From NCBI GenBank assembly GCA_024640465.1, contig JAHEEX010000009.1, positions 1-37,295 on the forward strand: DNA of 37,295 bases, written 5' to 3'. Shown piece by piece: positions 10,504 through 20,003 of this stretch. The position numbers and the translations under genes are program-made. The notes beneath the pieces are model-generated. The model saw only the letters and a list, made by a program, of their open reading frames with translations, made no database searches and had not been told where the DNA came from. Source of the DNA: Sphingobacteriales bacterium. GTDB taxonomy: Bacteria > Bacteroidota > Bacteroidia > Chitinophagales > Chitinophagaceae. How positions within the stretch are numbered: position 1 is the stretch's first letter; each line of letters opens with the position of its first letter.

Positions 10504-10830
10504 TTACACAAGATCCTTTTTCTTGAACAGGAATAATGCCGCAGGTATCAGCAAGGCTAACTCTGCAAATTGAAATGCACCGGTCCAAACATCCAGTATC
10601 AGCTTCAACACAACAAATACCAGGAACAACCATAATCCCCATTTTTCCATGGACCATAACCCTGCCAGCGCCGCAAACATGAGGATGATCAAAAAAACAT
10701 TTACAGCTGGATAGTAGATCCCAAAAGGGGCATAGGCACCTGTAAATGCATATATTACATTAAATAACCCCAGAGCAAAGAGGATGGATATGGTAACCGT
10801 CATTACAGCCGGTCTTTGTTTTGTCGTCAT
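10504..10830 (-). CDS. hypothetical small membrane protein
   Basis: Three to four TM segments; start at MTTKQRP (10830) leaves a short gap from the HIT gene stop. Confidence 0.7.
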   Translation of the reverse strand: MTTKQRPAVMTVTISILFALGLFNVIYAFTGAYAPFGIYYPAVNVFLIILMFAALAGLWSMEKWGLWLFLVFVVLKLILDVWTGAFQFAELALLIPAALFLFKKKDLV

Positions 10831-10834
10831 GTTA

Positions 10835-11230
10835 TTACTTGATGTTTGCACAAATCTTTTCCTGCACAGATTTCATTTTTTCTGGCGACAATTTCAGTTT
10901 CGGCCTTGTGAAGTTTAGATCATCTGCATTATTTATAGGCACAAGGTGTAGATGTGCATGTGGAACTTCCAGTCCGATAACGGCAATACCACATCGTTTA
11001 CAAGGTACAGACTGTTGGATGGCGAGTGCAAGGGGCCGGGCAAAAACCAGCAATTCTTCCAGGTATTTTTCCGGGAGGTCGAAAATATAATCCGTTTCCA
11101 GTTTGGGTACCACAAGTGTATGCCCGGGGCAGAGAGGTGAAATATCCAGAAATGCATAAAACTGCTCATTTTCTGCAATCTTGTAGGATGGGATTTCTCC
11201 ACTGATTATCCTTGAAAAAACGGTTGGCAT
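10835..11230 (-). CDS. HIT family protein
   Basis: FSRIISGEIPSYKIAENEQFYAFLDISPLCPGHTLVVPK and HIT triad HAHLHLVP. Confidence 0.95.
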   Translation of the reverse strand: MPTVFSRIISGEIPSYKIAENEQFYAFLDISPLCPGHTLVVPKLETDYIFDLPEKYLEELLVFARPLALAIQQSVPCKRCGIAVIGLEVPHAHLHLVPINNADDLNFTRPKLKLSPEKMKSVQEKICANIK

Positions 11231-11308
11231 GATCGGTAGCTTTGCCGTAAAGTTACAGGTGATTACTTGTAAATGAATGCATAATTTCTATTCCGGGAAT
11301 TGCTACAA

Positions 11309-11782
11309 TCAGGCAGTGATTTTATCAATCTGGAATTTCAATAAACCATTCGGCGCCTGGATCTCTGCAATCTCGCCGGGCTTTTTCCCCATCAGCCCTT
11401 TGCCAATAGGAGATGTGATGGATATCTTACCCAGTTTGAGGTCTGCTTCCTTTTCAGAAACAATCTGGTAGGTCATGGATTTCTTTGTAGCCAGGTTGGT
11501 AATGGTTACATGTGTTAGTATTGAAACTTTACTTGTATCAATATTGGATGCATCGAGTATCCTGGCAGTGGCCAACTCACTTTCATAACGTTTGATCCTT
11601 GCTTCCAGTAATCCCTGGGCCTCTTTGGCAGCGTCATACTCGGCATTTTCTTTCAAATCGCCTTTTTCCCTTGCTTCTGCAATGGCCTTTGATGCGGCTG
11701 GCCGATCAATGGTTTTCATACGCTGTAATTCTGCTTTCATCTGCTCCAGGGTTTCCCTGGAAACATATATGATATCGCTCAT
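11309..11782 (-). CDS. greA: transcription elongation factor GreA
   Basis: [82 protein letters not shown]. Confidence 0.97.
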   Translation of the reverse strand: [157 protein letters not shown]

Positions 11783-11820
11783 ATTATCCTCCGTCGTTTA
11801 AGCCCATTAAGGCGTAAGAC

Positions 11821-11859
11821 AAAAAAAGCGCAACGCCCCAGGATTACTGAAGCGTTGCG
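11821..11859 (-). terminator. intrinsic terminator for the 11903..12451 gene
   Basis: CGCAACGC (11829-11836) / GCGTTGCG (11852-11859) perfect stem; the minus strand then reads into a T7 tract (A7 at 11821-11827 on plus). Confidence 0.8.
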
Positions 11860-11902
11860 ATTGAAGCAAAAATAATAAAAAAAATGTATTTAGAAAAAGG
11901 TA

Positions 11903-12451
11903 CTAAAAACCATACCTGGCAAATGCAGTACGATAATAGATTTTTCCCTCTTTATTGAATCTCCAGTTTTCCTGGTATAAGGTTGAATCTGCCTTACCAT
12001 TATTACGAACAACCCTTTCTTTAAACCAAACGGAAACAAAATCAAGGTCTTTTTCATCACTCCTTAATGAAACAAACGTAAGAAATTCCTCATTCAGAGA
12101 TTTAAACTGGGAACGGAAGTTGCTTACTTTTTTTACAAATTCTGCGGAAGGACCATTGAATTTTTTTTCATCAAATGCTACTGAAGTTACCGTTTCGGCA
12201 AAATAAGGTAACAATAAAGAATCAACAGATTTGCCCGCTTCCAGGATCTTATACATTTCCATTACCTTAACCGTATTTTGCGGATTTCCCAGTTTTAGAT
12301 CAGTTGCAAGTGTTGCCTGGAAGGGATAATTAACTACTGGCTCTACAGTATCAGTTACAGTTTTAAACTCTGTTACCGGTGCAGGTTTTTCAGCTTCTTT
12401 GCAGGAAAAAAGAAGTGACAGTGATAATGAAACGAATAGTAATTTTTTCAT
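11903..12451 (-). CDS. putative lipoprotein
   Basis: Signal peptide with lipobox (SLSLLFSCKEAEK). Confidence 0.72.
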   Translation of the reverse strand: MKKLLFVSLSLSLLFSCKEAEKPAPVTEFKTVTDTVEPVVNYPFQATLATDLKLGNPQNTVKVMEMYKILEAGKSVDSLLLPYFAETVTSVAFDEKKFNGPSAEFVKKVSNFRSQFKSLNEEFLTFVSLRSDEKDLDFVSVWFKERVVRNNGKADSTLYQENWRFNKEGKIYYRTAFARYGF

Positions 12452-12588
12452 GGTTGAATTTCTTTTATAAAAAATTGAGTTACTAAAATAGCAAAAAAAA
12501 CTGAAGATGCGTATACGCTGATTGCCAATAAAAAAGAATTAAAGCATAAACATTTGATTTCAAGCCGATGTATATTTTAAAAAGCGCA

Positions 12589-13518
12589 TTACAATAAAGC
12601 AAGTTTTTGCAAAAGAACTTTAGACATCCCAAGGAACGCTTCATGACTATACCCTGCAATATGTGGCGTGATGATCACTCTTGGATCAGCCAGTAAAACA
12701 TCCAGCATTTCTTTTTCTGCCGATGAATATGCCCCGAGGTTTTCATTTTCCAAAACATCAAGGGCCGCACCGGCAATTTTATCTTCCTTAAGTGCCCGGA
12801 TAACAGCTGCTGTATCATGCACTTTTCCCCTGCATGTATTTATAAAATAGGGTTTACGTTCCAGGCTTCTGAAGAATTCATCATTGGCGAGGTGAAACGT
12901 TTCGGTTGTTAAAGGAAGGTGAAGACTGATTACATCAGCATAACGAGCAATCTGTTCCAGGCCTGCCTCCCTGATATACCCGGCAGCATAACCAAATTTA
13001 TATTTATCATATGCCAGCACGGTAACATCAAAAGGTGCAAGCAAACGGGCAAAACTACTCCCGGTATGCCCGTAACCAAGTAGCCCAACTGTTTTACCAC
13101 TTAGCTCGGTTCCACGATTTGGATCACGCAGCCATTTTCCGGAAGCTACTTCACGGGAAGATGAATTAACCTTATGCATCATCGATAATAACATTCCAAG
13201 GGCCTGTTCTGCCACCGAGTTCCTGTTTCCTTCCGGGCTGCTCTCGCATTGAATGCCGCGGGACCTGGCAAATTCAGTATCAATCAGTTCCATCCCACTT
13301 CCCAGCCTTCCGATCCATTTAAGATTAATGGCTTTTGTAATTAATGACGCATCAACTTTAAGGCGGGTTGTTACAACCAAACCCGTACAGTCTGCTATTT
13401 TTTCACTCAGCTCTTCATAGGTAATTAATGGCAGATAAAGCACTTCAAAACCTTTTGTTTCAAGTGTTTCCTTTAAAAAAGGATGTGCCTTCGCCGTTAT
13501 GATCACTGTAGGTCTCAT
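12589..13518 (-). CDS. D-isomer specific 2-hydroxyacid dehydrogenase family protein
   Basis: NAD-binding [73 protein letters not shown]; overlaps rsmA by 4 nt. Confidence 0.9.
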   Translation of the reverse strand: MRPTVIITAKAHPFLKETLETKGFEVLYLPLITYEELSEKIADCTGLVVTTRLKVDASLITKAINLKWIGRLGSGMELIDTEFARSRGIQCESSPEGNRNSVAEQALGMLLSMMHKVNSSSREVASGKWLRDPNRGTELSGKTVGLLGYGHTGSSFARLLAPFDVTVLAYDKYKFGYAAGYIREAGLEQIARYADVISLHLPLTTETFHLANDEFFRSLERKPYFINTCRGKVHDTAAVIRALKEDKIAGAALDVLENENLGAYSSAEKEMLDVLLADPRVIITPHIAGYSHEAFLGMSKVLLQKLALL

Positions 13519-14267
13519 CCCATCCTGGGTATTAAGGATACATATTCTTCCACTGATAATTGTTCTGCCCGGCGTGTAAAAATCGGGTCACTTAGTTCTG
13601 CGGCCGGAAAAAGCGCTTTTAGCGGATTACGCAATTGTTTTCTCCTCTGGCTAAAAGCTGCTTTTACAAGAATCAGCAACTTTCGATAATCCTTTATGTT
13701 ATGTGGATTATGCATGTTCTTCAGGCTGATCACCCCACTCTTTACTTTGGGCGGAGGGTTAAAACAATCTTCATCTACATCAAAAAGATAATCTACTTTG
13801 AAATAAGCCTGTAGCATTACACTCAGAATCCCGTAATCTTTATTACCTGGCCTGGAAGCTATCCGAACAGCTACCTCTTTTTGAAACATACCAATAACCC
13901 TGTCCGTCATATCCCTCCACTCCAATACCCGAAACATTATTTGTGTTGAAATATTATAAGGAAAATTTCCGATCAGGGTAAATTTTTCCTGGAATGGGGG
14001 CTCTACCTCCAGGATACTGCCTTCGATAATTTTATTTTTAAGCTCAGGATAGTGATCCTGCAGGTAAACAACTTTTTCATGGTCCAGTTCCACAGCCTTA
14101 AAATCGATACCGGGTATCCCTATCAGATATTTTGTGAGCGCACCACCACCTGGTCCAACTTCCAAAAGCCTTTGAAACGATTCCTCCTCCAATACGGCAA
14201 TGATCCTGCGACAAATGGTTTCATCTTTCAGAAAATGCTGGCCCAGAGATTTTTTTAAGGTATACAT
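13515..14267 (-). CDS. rsmA: 16S rRNA (adenine1518-N6/adenine1519-N6)-dimethyltransferase
   Basis: [48 protein letters not shown]. Confidence 0.97.
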   Translation of the reverse strand: MYTLKKSLGQHFLKDETICRRIIAVLEEESFQRLLEVGPGGGALTKYLIGIPGIDFKAVELDHEKVVYLQDHYPELKNKIIEGSILEVEPPFQEKFTLIGNFPYNISTQIMFRVLEWRDMTDRVIGMFQKEVAVRIASRPGNKDYGILSVMLQAYFKVDYLFDVDEDCFNPPPKVKSGVISLKNMHNPHNIKDYRKLLILVKAAFSQRRKQLRNPLKALFPAAELSDPIFTRRAEQLSVEEYVSLIPRMG

Positions 14268-14336
14268 CCGGCCTCAAAAATACAGGAAACATCGCCGTTT
14301 TCCTTGTAACTTTACCCGCTAAAACGAAAAGTTCAC

Positions 14337-15428
14337 ATGAACGCTCCCCAAATCAGACCAATAATTGGCATCAGCCTCGGCGATATAAACGGTATAGGAC
14401 CGGAAATCATCATTAAAACATTTTCCGACCAACGGATAACGGAGTTCTGTACCCCGGTGATCTTTGGTTCAAACAAGGTGATCAATTTCTATCGCAAATC
14501 ATTGCCCGACTATAACCTGAACTTCAATAATGCTAAAGATTTACAGAAACTAAACCCCAAACAGGTAAATATCTTTAGCTGCTGGGAAGAAGAGATCAAT
14601 ATAACACCCGGCCAAATGAATGAAACTGGTGGTAAGTACGCCATTTTATCTTTACAGGCAGCCGTCCAGGCACTAAAAGAGAATAAAATTCACGGTTTGG
14701 TGACAGCCCCTTTTCATAAGAAAAATGTACAAAGCACCGATTTTCCATTCACTGGTCATACCCCATATTTACAACAGGCCTTTGGTGTACAGGATGTATT
14801 AATGTTAATGGTTGCGCAGAATATGCGCATCGGGTTGCTTACGGAACATGTGCCTATTGCGGAAGTAGCCAAACACATTACCAAAGAAAAGATTCACAGT
14901 AAACTGCGTATCCTCAAAGAAAGCCTGAAAAAAGATTTTGGAATCGATAAACCACGTATCGCAGTCCTGGGACTTAACCCACATGCCGGAGATGAAGGAT
15001 TGGTTGGAAAAGAAGAAGTAGATATCATCCGGCCAGCCATAATTGAAGCCAGGAAAAATGATCTGCTCGTTTTCGGGCCTTATAGTGCCGATGCTTTTTT
15101 TGCACAAGGAAACCATGATAAATTTGACGCAGTGCTGGCCATGTACCACGACCAGGGACTGATTCCTTTTAAATCCCTTGCACTGGGCGAAGGGGTGAAT
15201 TATACGGCAGGGCTATCCGGCATCCGCACTTCCCCAGACCATGGTACGGCAATGGATATCGCAGGAAAAGATAGAGCTGATGAGTCCTCTTTCCGAGAAG
15301 CAGTTTTTGCTTCGATTGATATTTTTAATCAGAGAATGGGATATGCAGAAGCCAGGCGAAATCCATTACGCAAAATTGCAGCCCAGGTAGTGGCGAAAAT
15401 GGAAGATGAAAGAATTGAGGAAGAATAA
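14337..15428 (+). CDS. pdxA: 4-hydroxythreonine-4-phosphate dehydrogenase
   Basis: IGISLGDINGIGPEIIIKTF, VTAPFHKKNVQ, GLNPHAGDEGLVGKEEVDII, AMYHDQGLIPFK, RTSPDHGTAMDIAGK. Confidence 0.97.
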   Translation: MNAPQIRPIIGISLGDINGIGPEIIIKTFSDQRITEFCTPVIFGSNKVINFYRKSLPDYNLNFNNAKDLQKLNPKQVNIFSCWEEEINITPGQMNETGGKYAILSLQAAVQALKENKIHGLVTAPFHKKNVQSTDFPFTGHTPYLQQAFGVQDVLMLMVAQNMRIGLLTEHVPIAEVAKHITKEKIHSKLRILKESLKKDFGIDKPRIAVLGLNPHAGDEGLVGKEEVDIIRPAIIEARKNDLLVFGPYSADAFFAQGNHDKFDAVLAMYHDQGLIPFKSLALGEGVNYTAGLSGIRTSPDHGTAMDIAGKDRADESSFREAVFASIDIFNQRMGYAEARRNPLRKIAAQVVAKMEDERIEEE

Positions 15429-15437
15429 ACTAAAGTG

Positions 15438-15465
15438 GAAAGTTGAAAGTCGAAAATCGAAAGTA
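15438..15465. repeat. 7-bp periodic repeat (GAAAGTT GAAAGTC GAAAATC GAAAGTA)
   Basis: Four heptamers read directly in the pdxA / LolA-like intergenic gap. Confidence 0.7.
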
Positions 15466-15475
15466 AAACAACCGT

Positions 15476-16171
15476 TTATTTAAAAACAGCATCAGAAAAA
15501 CCCTGGTTAATCTGGTATGACTGATAAGTGATCTCGACTTTCCCTTTTTTATTTTTAAGTGCTTCCTCTTTACTAACAGGTTTTTCCCCGGCTTCATATT
15601 CAAAAGTTACCCCTTTAGGTAACTTATAATCCTTAGTATTAAAAGTTACCATTACTTTATCTGGCAGCCCCCATTGTGCAAATTTTCCATACTGCATTTC
15701 CATCTGGTATGTACCATTCTCACGGGTAGTAGTAACCGCTTTTTTTATCAGCAGGGCTTTTTCATCAATGTATAAAGTAGAAAGTATGATGTCTGACTCT
15801 TCACCAGACGGTAATAACTTTATAACCTTCAGTTTAAACCCGCCTACCTCTGCTTCTCCGGCATCAATGGCAACATATTCCCCTGTAGTCATTAGAGCAT
15901 TAAGGTTAACACTTACGCCACCCTTTGGCAGCAATGAAATTCCACCATCTTTTTTAATACGAAACTGATCAGGCTTTTTATAATAAACATTGACCTTTGA
16001 AACTGGAATCTTCAAAAAACTTACATCTGTTTTCAAATTTCCTGTGGCCTTATAATCCTTTACCACATCCATCTTAACCCTGATTTTTTTTAACAACTCT
16101 GTTACATCCTGTGCAGCCATTTGGGAACAGGTTAACAGAAAAGAAAATAAAAGGAATAGGAGTCTTGTCAT
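15476..16171 (-). CDS. LolA-like outer-membrane lipoprotein carrier family protein
   Basis: Signal peptide; VTELLKKIRVKMDVVKDYKATGNLKTDVSF..KVNVYYKKPDQFRIKKDGG resembles LolA/LolB-fold proteins. Confidence 0.7.
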   Translation of the reverse strand: MTRLLFLLFSFLLTCSQMAAQDVTELLKKIRVKMDVVKDYKATGNLKTDVSFLKIPVSKVNVYYKKPDQFRIKKDGGISLLPKGGVSVNLNALMTTGEYVAIDAGEAEVGGFKLKVIKLLPSGEESDIILSTLYIDEKALLIKKAVTTTRENGTYQMEMQYGKFAQWGLPDKVMVTFNTKDYKLPKGVTFEYEAGEKPVSKEEALKNKKGKVEITYQSYQINQGFSDAVFK

Positions 16172-16286
16172 TTGAGGTAAAATTAAAACAGCATACCAGT
16201 CAGTTTCACCTGAATTTCAGGTCGATATGGTATTCACAAGAACATTAACAATTAGCAGTCAAAAGAGTTCTCTTGTCTGTCTACAT

Positions 16287-17207
16287 TTACAGAAAGGCAT
16301 CTGATTCACGATATGCCTTTATCAGTGCGATTTCCCCTTCTTTACCTTTTTGTGCATTTCCATGTTCCATACCCAGGATTCCCTTATACCCCTTTGAATA
16401 AATATGCCTGAAGATATTGTGGTAATTCATTTCGCCTGTAGTAGGTTCATTCCTTCCAGGGTTATCCCCAATTTGTAAATATCCTATCTCATCCCAGCAT
16501 CGGTCAATGTTGTCTATAATATTACCCTCATTCCGCTGCATATGATACATATCAAAAAGGATTTTACAGGAAGGGTTTTTCACTGCTTTACAAATCATAT
16601 AAGTTTGGGTGGAATGCCTGAGAAACAGATCCGGGTTATCGCTTAACGGCTCCAATACCATTACCAATCCACCGGCTTCTAAAATATCTGCCCCCTTGCG
16701 CAGGGCATCAATTACATTGGCCGTTTGCATATCGGCCGGAAGGCTTCGCTCAAAATTGCCAGGTACTACCGTGGCCCATTTTGCCCTGCAACGTTTGGCC
16801 ACTTCAACAGCTTCTTTACAATCCCTGATCATTTTTTCGGTCCATTCAGTTTTACCAGTGGTAAGTGAAGTTTTCCAATGCCAGCTGTCTGATGTAATAA
16901 CAAATACGCCCATCCTCATCCCCAGTGTATCCAGGGTTTTTCCTATGCGTTCCTGTTCCTGTGGTGTTCGGCTCATCATTCCATTATCTTCAATTGACCT
17001 GAATCCCTGGTCATGCGCAAATTTTATCTGGTCTGTAAAATCTTTCCCGGCATTGTTAGCAAACATGCCTTCGTGAATGGCATAATTGAGATTGAATGGT
17101 TTGTCCGCATATGAACCCTGGTTATTGCCAGCCCTTAATGCCAAACTGGAAGAAATTAAAGCCGCTCCGGCGAGGCTTCCTTTCTGCAAAAATGTTCTGC
17201 GTTCCAT
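16287..17207 (-). CDS. TIM-barrel sugar isomerase/epimerase (hydroxypyruvate isomerase-like) with Tat signal
   Basis: MERRTFLQKGSLAGAALISSSLAL twin-arginine signal; ADILEAGGLVMVLEPL, KILFDMYHMQRNEGNIIDNI, GYLQIGDNPGRNEPTTGEMNY. Confidence 0.88.
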   Translation of the reverse strand: MERRTFLQKGSLAGAALISSSLALRAGNNQGSYADKPFNLNYAIHEGMFANNAGKDFTDQIKFAHDQGFRSIEDNGMMSRTPQEQERIGKTLDTLGMRMGVFVITSDSWHWKTSLTTGKTEWTEKMIRDCKEAVEVAKRCRAKWATVVPGNFERSLPADMQTANVIDALRKGADILEAGGLVMVLEPLSDNPDLFLRHSTQTYMICKAVKNPSCKILFDMYHMQRNEGNIIDNIDRCWDEIGYLQIGDNPGRNEPTTGEMNYHNIFRHIYSKGYKGILGMEHGNAQKGKEGEIALIKAYRESDAFL

Positions 17208-17333
17208 AATGAAAAAGATTTGATTACAATTTAGGATAAAAAATGGGGTTTGATAAGATTACAAAAAACTTGGACTGCTATTTTTTTATGCCCTCCTAAA
17301 AATCAATTATACTTGTAGATAAAAAAGTTACCA

Positions 17334-18287
17334 TTGAATAAGCCCTATTCTTTTTTGGTTTGTATACTGCTTGTAATGCTTGTATCTAAAGTCTATACAC
17401 AAGTCAAAGACTTTTCTGTGTATGAGGCTCCGGTTCCGGGTTCAGCATTTACTATAAAAATGATTCCTGTTCAAGGCGGAACTTTCAAAATTGGAAATTA
17501 CATGGCAACAGGAAAAAATCCTGTTGAAACCAAACAGGTAACACTTTCAGACTTTTGGATGGGCGCATTTGAAATCACACATGACCAGTTTGGTATATTC
17601 TATAAAGATGAATCAGTTACCCAGGGTTCAAAAACAGACGCCATTACTAGACCTACAGCTCAATATATCGATCTCAGTTGGAATATGGGTAAAGAAGGCG
17701 GTTTCCCTGTAAACAGCCTCAGCCAGGATGCAGCCCTGATGTTCTGCAGATGGCTGTACCAGAAAACCGGGATTTTTTACAGGCTGCCTACAGAAGCTGA
17801 ATGGGAATATGCATGCAGGGCCGGTACAAATACACTCTATCCATTTGGCAATGATGCGAAATTGCTGGATGACCATGCCTGGTATCAAAAAAACAGTAAA
17901 AATAAGTATCAAAAAGTTGGCTTAAAAAAACCTAATCCCTGGGGGTTTTATGATATGCTGGGAAATGTTTGTGAATGGACCTTAGATCAGTATGATGACA
18001 ATTATTTCAATCTGATTGGCAAACAACCGGTTGATCCTGTAATACCTCCTGGAAGTCGTTATCCAAGGAGTTTAAGAGGTGGGTCGTATCTCGACCCTGC
18101 ACCACAATTGGCAAATGGTTACCGTTTTGAATCAGAACCATCCTGGAACAAAAGAGATCCGCAAGTTCCAAAAAGCCGCTGGTGGCTGACTGACGCGCCG
18201 TTTGTAGGATTCAGGATTCTTTGCCCCCGTAAACAACCATCAGCTGAAGAAGCTGACAAATTTTATTCGTTGTACCTGGGAAAATAA
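17334..18287 (+). CDS. SUMF1/formylglycine-generating-enzyme-like protein (TTG start)
   Basis: MIPVQGGTFKIG, ITHDQF, YRLPTEAEWEYACRAG, NPWGFYDMLGNVCEWTLD, SLRGGSY, FVGFRIL. In-frame TAG at 17316-17318 lies upstream, so TTG at 17334 is the best start with a signal peptide. Confidence 0.88.
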   Translation: MNKPYSFLVCILLVMLVSKVYTQVKDFSVYEAPVPGSAFTIKMIPVQGGTFKIGNYMATGKNPVETKQVTLSDFWMGAFEITHDQFGIFYKDESVTQGSKTDAITRPTAQYIDLSWNMGKEGGFPVNSLSQDAALMFCRWLYQKTGIFYRLPTEAEWEYACRAGTNTLYPFGNDAKLLDDHAWYQKNSKNKYQKVGLKKPNPWGFYDMLGNVCEWTLDQYDDNYFNLIGKQPVDPVIPPGSRYPRSLRGGSYLDPAPQLANGYRFESEPSWNKRDPQVPKSRWWLTDAPFVGFRILCPRKQPSAEEADKFYSLYLGK

Positions 18288-18444
18288 TTTTTAACTTCCG
18301 GTAATTTAATAGAAGCAGAATACACTCATGATATATAAAGGCCAATGAAGGCCAAAGAGATTTAAGAGAATATAAAAAATACTTACCCATTCATACAATG
18401 TTTTTTTTTAACATCATGATCCTTTAAATAATAATTTCTTTTTT

Positions 18445-19782
18445 ATGAACGATTCTTCCAAACCTACACGCCGCGATTTTGTCAGGCAAAGCAGTCTGCT
18501 CGCCGGGGGCCTTGTAGCCAGTCCGCTTTTGTCAAAAGCTAATTTCTTTTCAGGTGCAGATGACACTATCAAAATTGCCCTTATAGGATGTGGTGGCCGG
18601 GGCACAGGCGCTGCCATGCAGGCATTGCTTACAAAACAAAATGTGAAACTGGTTGCCATGGCGGATGCATTTCGCGACAGGCTGGATGATTGTTATAAAG
18701 CACTTAATTCAGATGACTTGTCTGACTGGTCTGGCGTAAAAGGCAATGTAAAAAATAAGATAGATGTGCCCGAAGAAAGAAAATTCACCGGTTTTGATGG
18801 TTATTTAAAGGCCATTCCCCTTGCCGATGTTGTAATCCTTACCACGCCTCCGGGCTTTCGGCCAATCCATTTTGAAGAAGCTGTAAAACAAAACAAACAC
18901 ATCTTCATGGAAAAACCAGTTGCCACCGATCCCGCGGGAATTAAAAGAGTACTGGTTGCGGCGGAAGAAGCCAAAAAGAAAAAATTGAATGTAGTTGTTG
19001 GTTTACAACGCCATTATCAGAATTCATACAAAGAATTATATAAAAGAAAAGATTTGATTGGCGACATCACGTCTGCACAGGCCTGGTGGAACAATGATGG
19101 GGTTTGGGTGAATCCAAGAAAAGAGGGACAAACAGAAATGGAATACCAGATGCGTAACTGGTATTATTTTGTATGGCTTTGCGGCGACCACATAGTGGAA
19201 CAACATATTCATAATATTGATGTTGTGAACTGGTTCAAAAACGGCTATCCGGTGAAGGCGCAGGGTATGGGTGGACGTGAGGTGAGAAAAGGAAAAGAAT
19301 ACGGAGAGATATTTGATCATCACTATGTGGAATTTCAATATGCAGATGGTTCAATTCTTAACAGTCAATGCCGGCATATAAAAAATACCATGTCGAAAGT
19401 GGATGAATTACTCATTGGAACCAAAGGCAAGATCTTCTGCGGCAATGCAAATATTGTAGACCATAGAGGAAACGTTTTATACCAGTTTGATAAAAAAACA
19501 GAAAACAACCCATACCAGACAGAACATGACGAGTTATTTGCAGCAATAGCTAAAGGAGAATATAAATTTTCGGATGCTGAAAATGGCGCCAAAAGCACTA
19601 TGACAGCCATCTTTGGAAGAATGGCAACATATTCCGGACAAGTTCTGGATTGGGATAAAGTGCTTAATTCGGGACTGGACCTTCATCCTAAAACCTACGA
19701 TTTTGCAGCTGCACCACCAGTGCTGCCAGGGCCGGATGGATTTTACAAAATCGCCACACCGGGTATTACTAAATATGCCTGA
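18445..19782 (+). CDS. Gfo/Idh/MocA family oxidoreductase with Tat signal
   Basis: TRRDFVRQSSLLAGGLVASPLL Tat signal; IKIALIGCGGRGTGAAMQAL Rossmann motif; HIFMEKPVATDPAG, VGLQRHYQNSY. Confidence 0.93.
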   Translation: MNDSSKPTRRDFVRQSSLLAGGLVASPLLSKANFFSGADDTIKIALIGCGGRGTGAAMQALLTKQNVKLVAMADAFRDRLDDCYKALNSDDLSDWSGVKGNVKNKIDVPEERKFTGFDGYLKAIPLADVVILTTPPGFRPIHFEEAVKQNKHIFMEKPVATDPAGIKRVLVAAEEAKKKKLNVVVGLQRHYQNSYKELYKRKDLIGDITSAQAWWNNDGVWVNPRKEGQTEMEYQMRNWYYFVWLCGDHIVEQHIHNIDVVNWFKNGYPVKAQGMGGREVRKGKEYGEIFDHHYVEFQYADGSILNSQCRHIKNTMSKVDELLIGTKGKIFCGNANIVDHRGNVLYQFDKKTENNPYQTEHDELFAAIAKGEYKFSDAENGAKSTMTAIFGRMATYSGQVLDWDKVLNSGLDLHPKTYDFAAAPPVLPGPDGFYKIATPGITKYA

Positions 19783-19794
19783 TCCGTTTTATAT

Positions 19795-19855
19795 AACCGC
19801 AAAGAAATAAGAAAATATTGTTTTGTTTTCTTATTTCTTTGCGGTTATTTTTTTT
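19795..19855. terminator. terminator: 21-bp perfect inverted repeat with 10-nt loop and T-tract
   Basis: AACCGCAAAGAAATAAGAAAA (19795-19815) / TTTTCTTATTTCTTTGCGGTT (19826-19846), then A(T)8, between convergent genes. Confidence 0.85.
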
Positions 19856-20003
19856 AAGACAAATTATCATCGCCATCGTGAAGCCATGGTTCGTGTCCTC
19901 TCGAACCATCATCATTAACATTTCGTTTTCCGCTTCGTGAAGACACGAACCGGGGCATCCCGATAATCAAATACCAAACCTTGAATCTTTTCGATAATTT
20001 ATT

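Noticed and set aside
12509-12518. GCGTATACGC perfect 10-bp palindrome upstream of the lipoprotein gene
   Set aside because: Short and isolated; could be an operator but expected by chance at this window size and has no second copy nearby.
18338-18355. AAGGCCAA repeated with 10-bp spacing upstream of the Gfo/Idh/MocA gene
   Set aside because: Only two short copies; suggestive of a helical-phase operator but too weak to claim.
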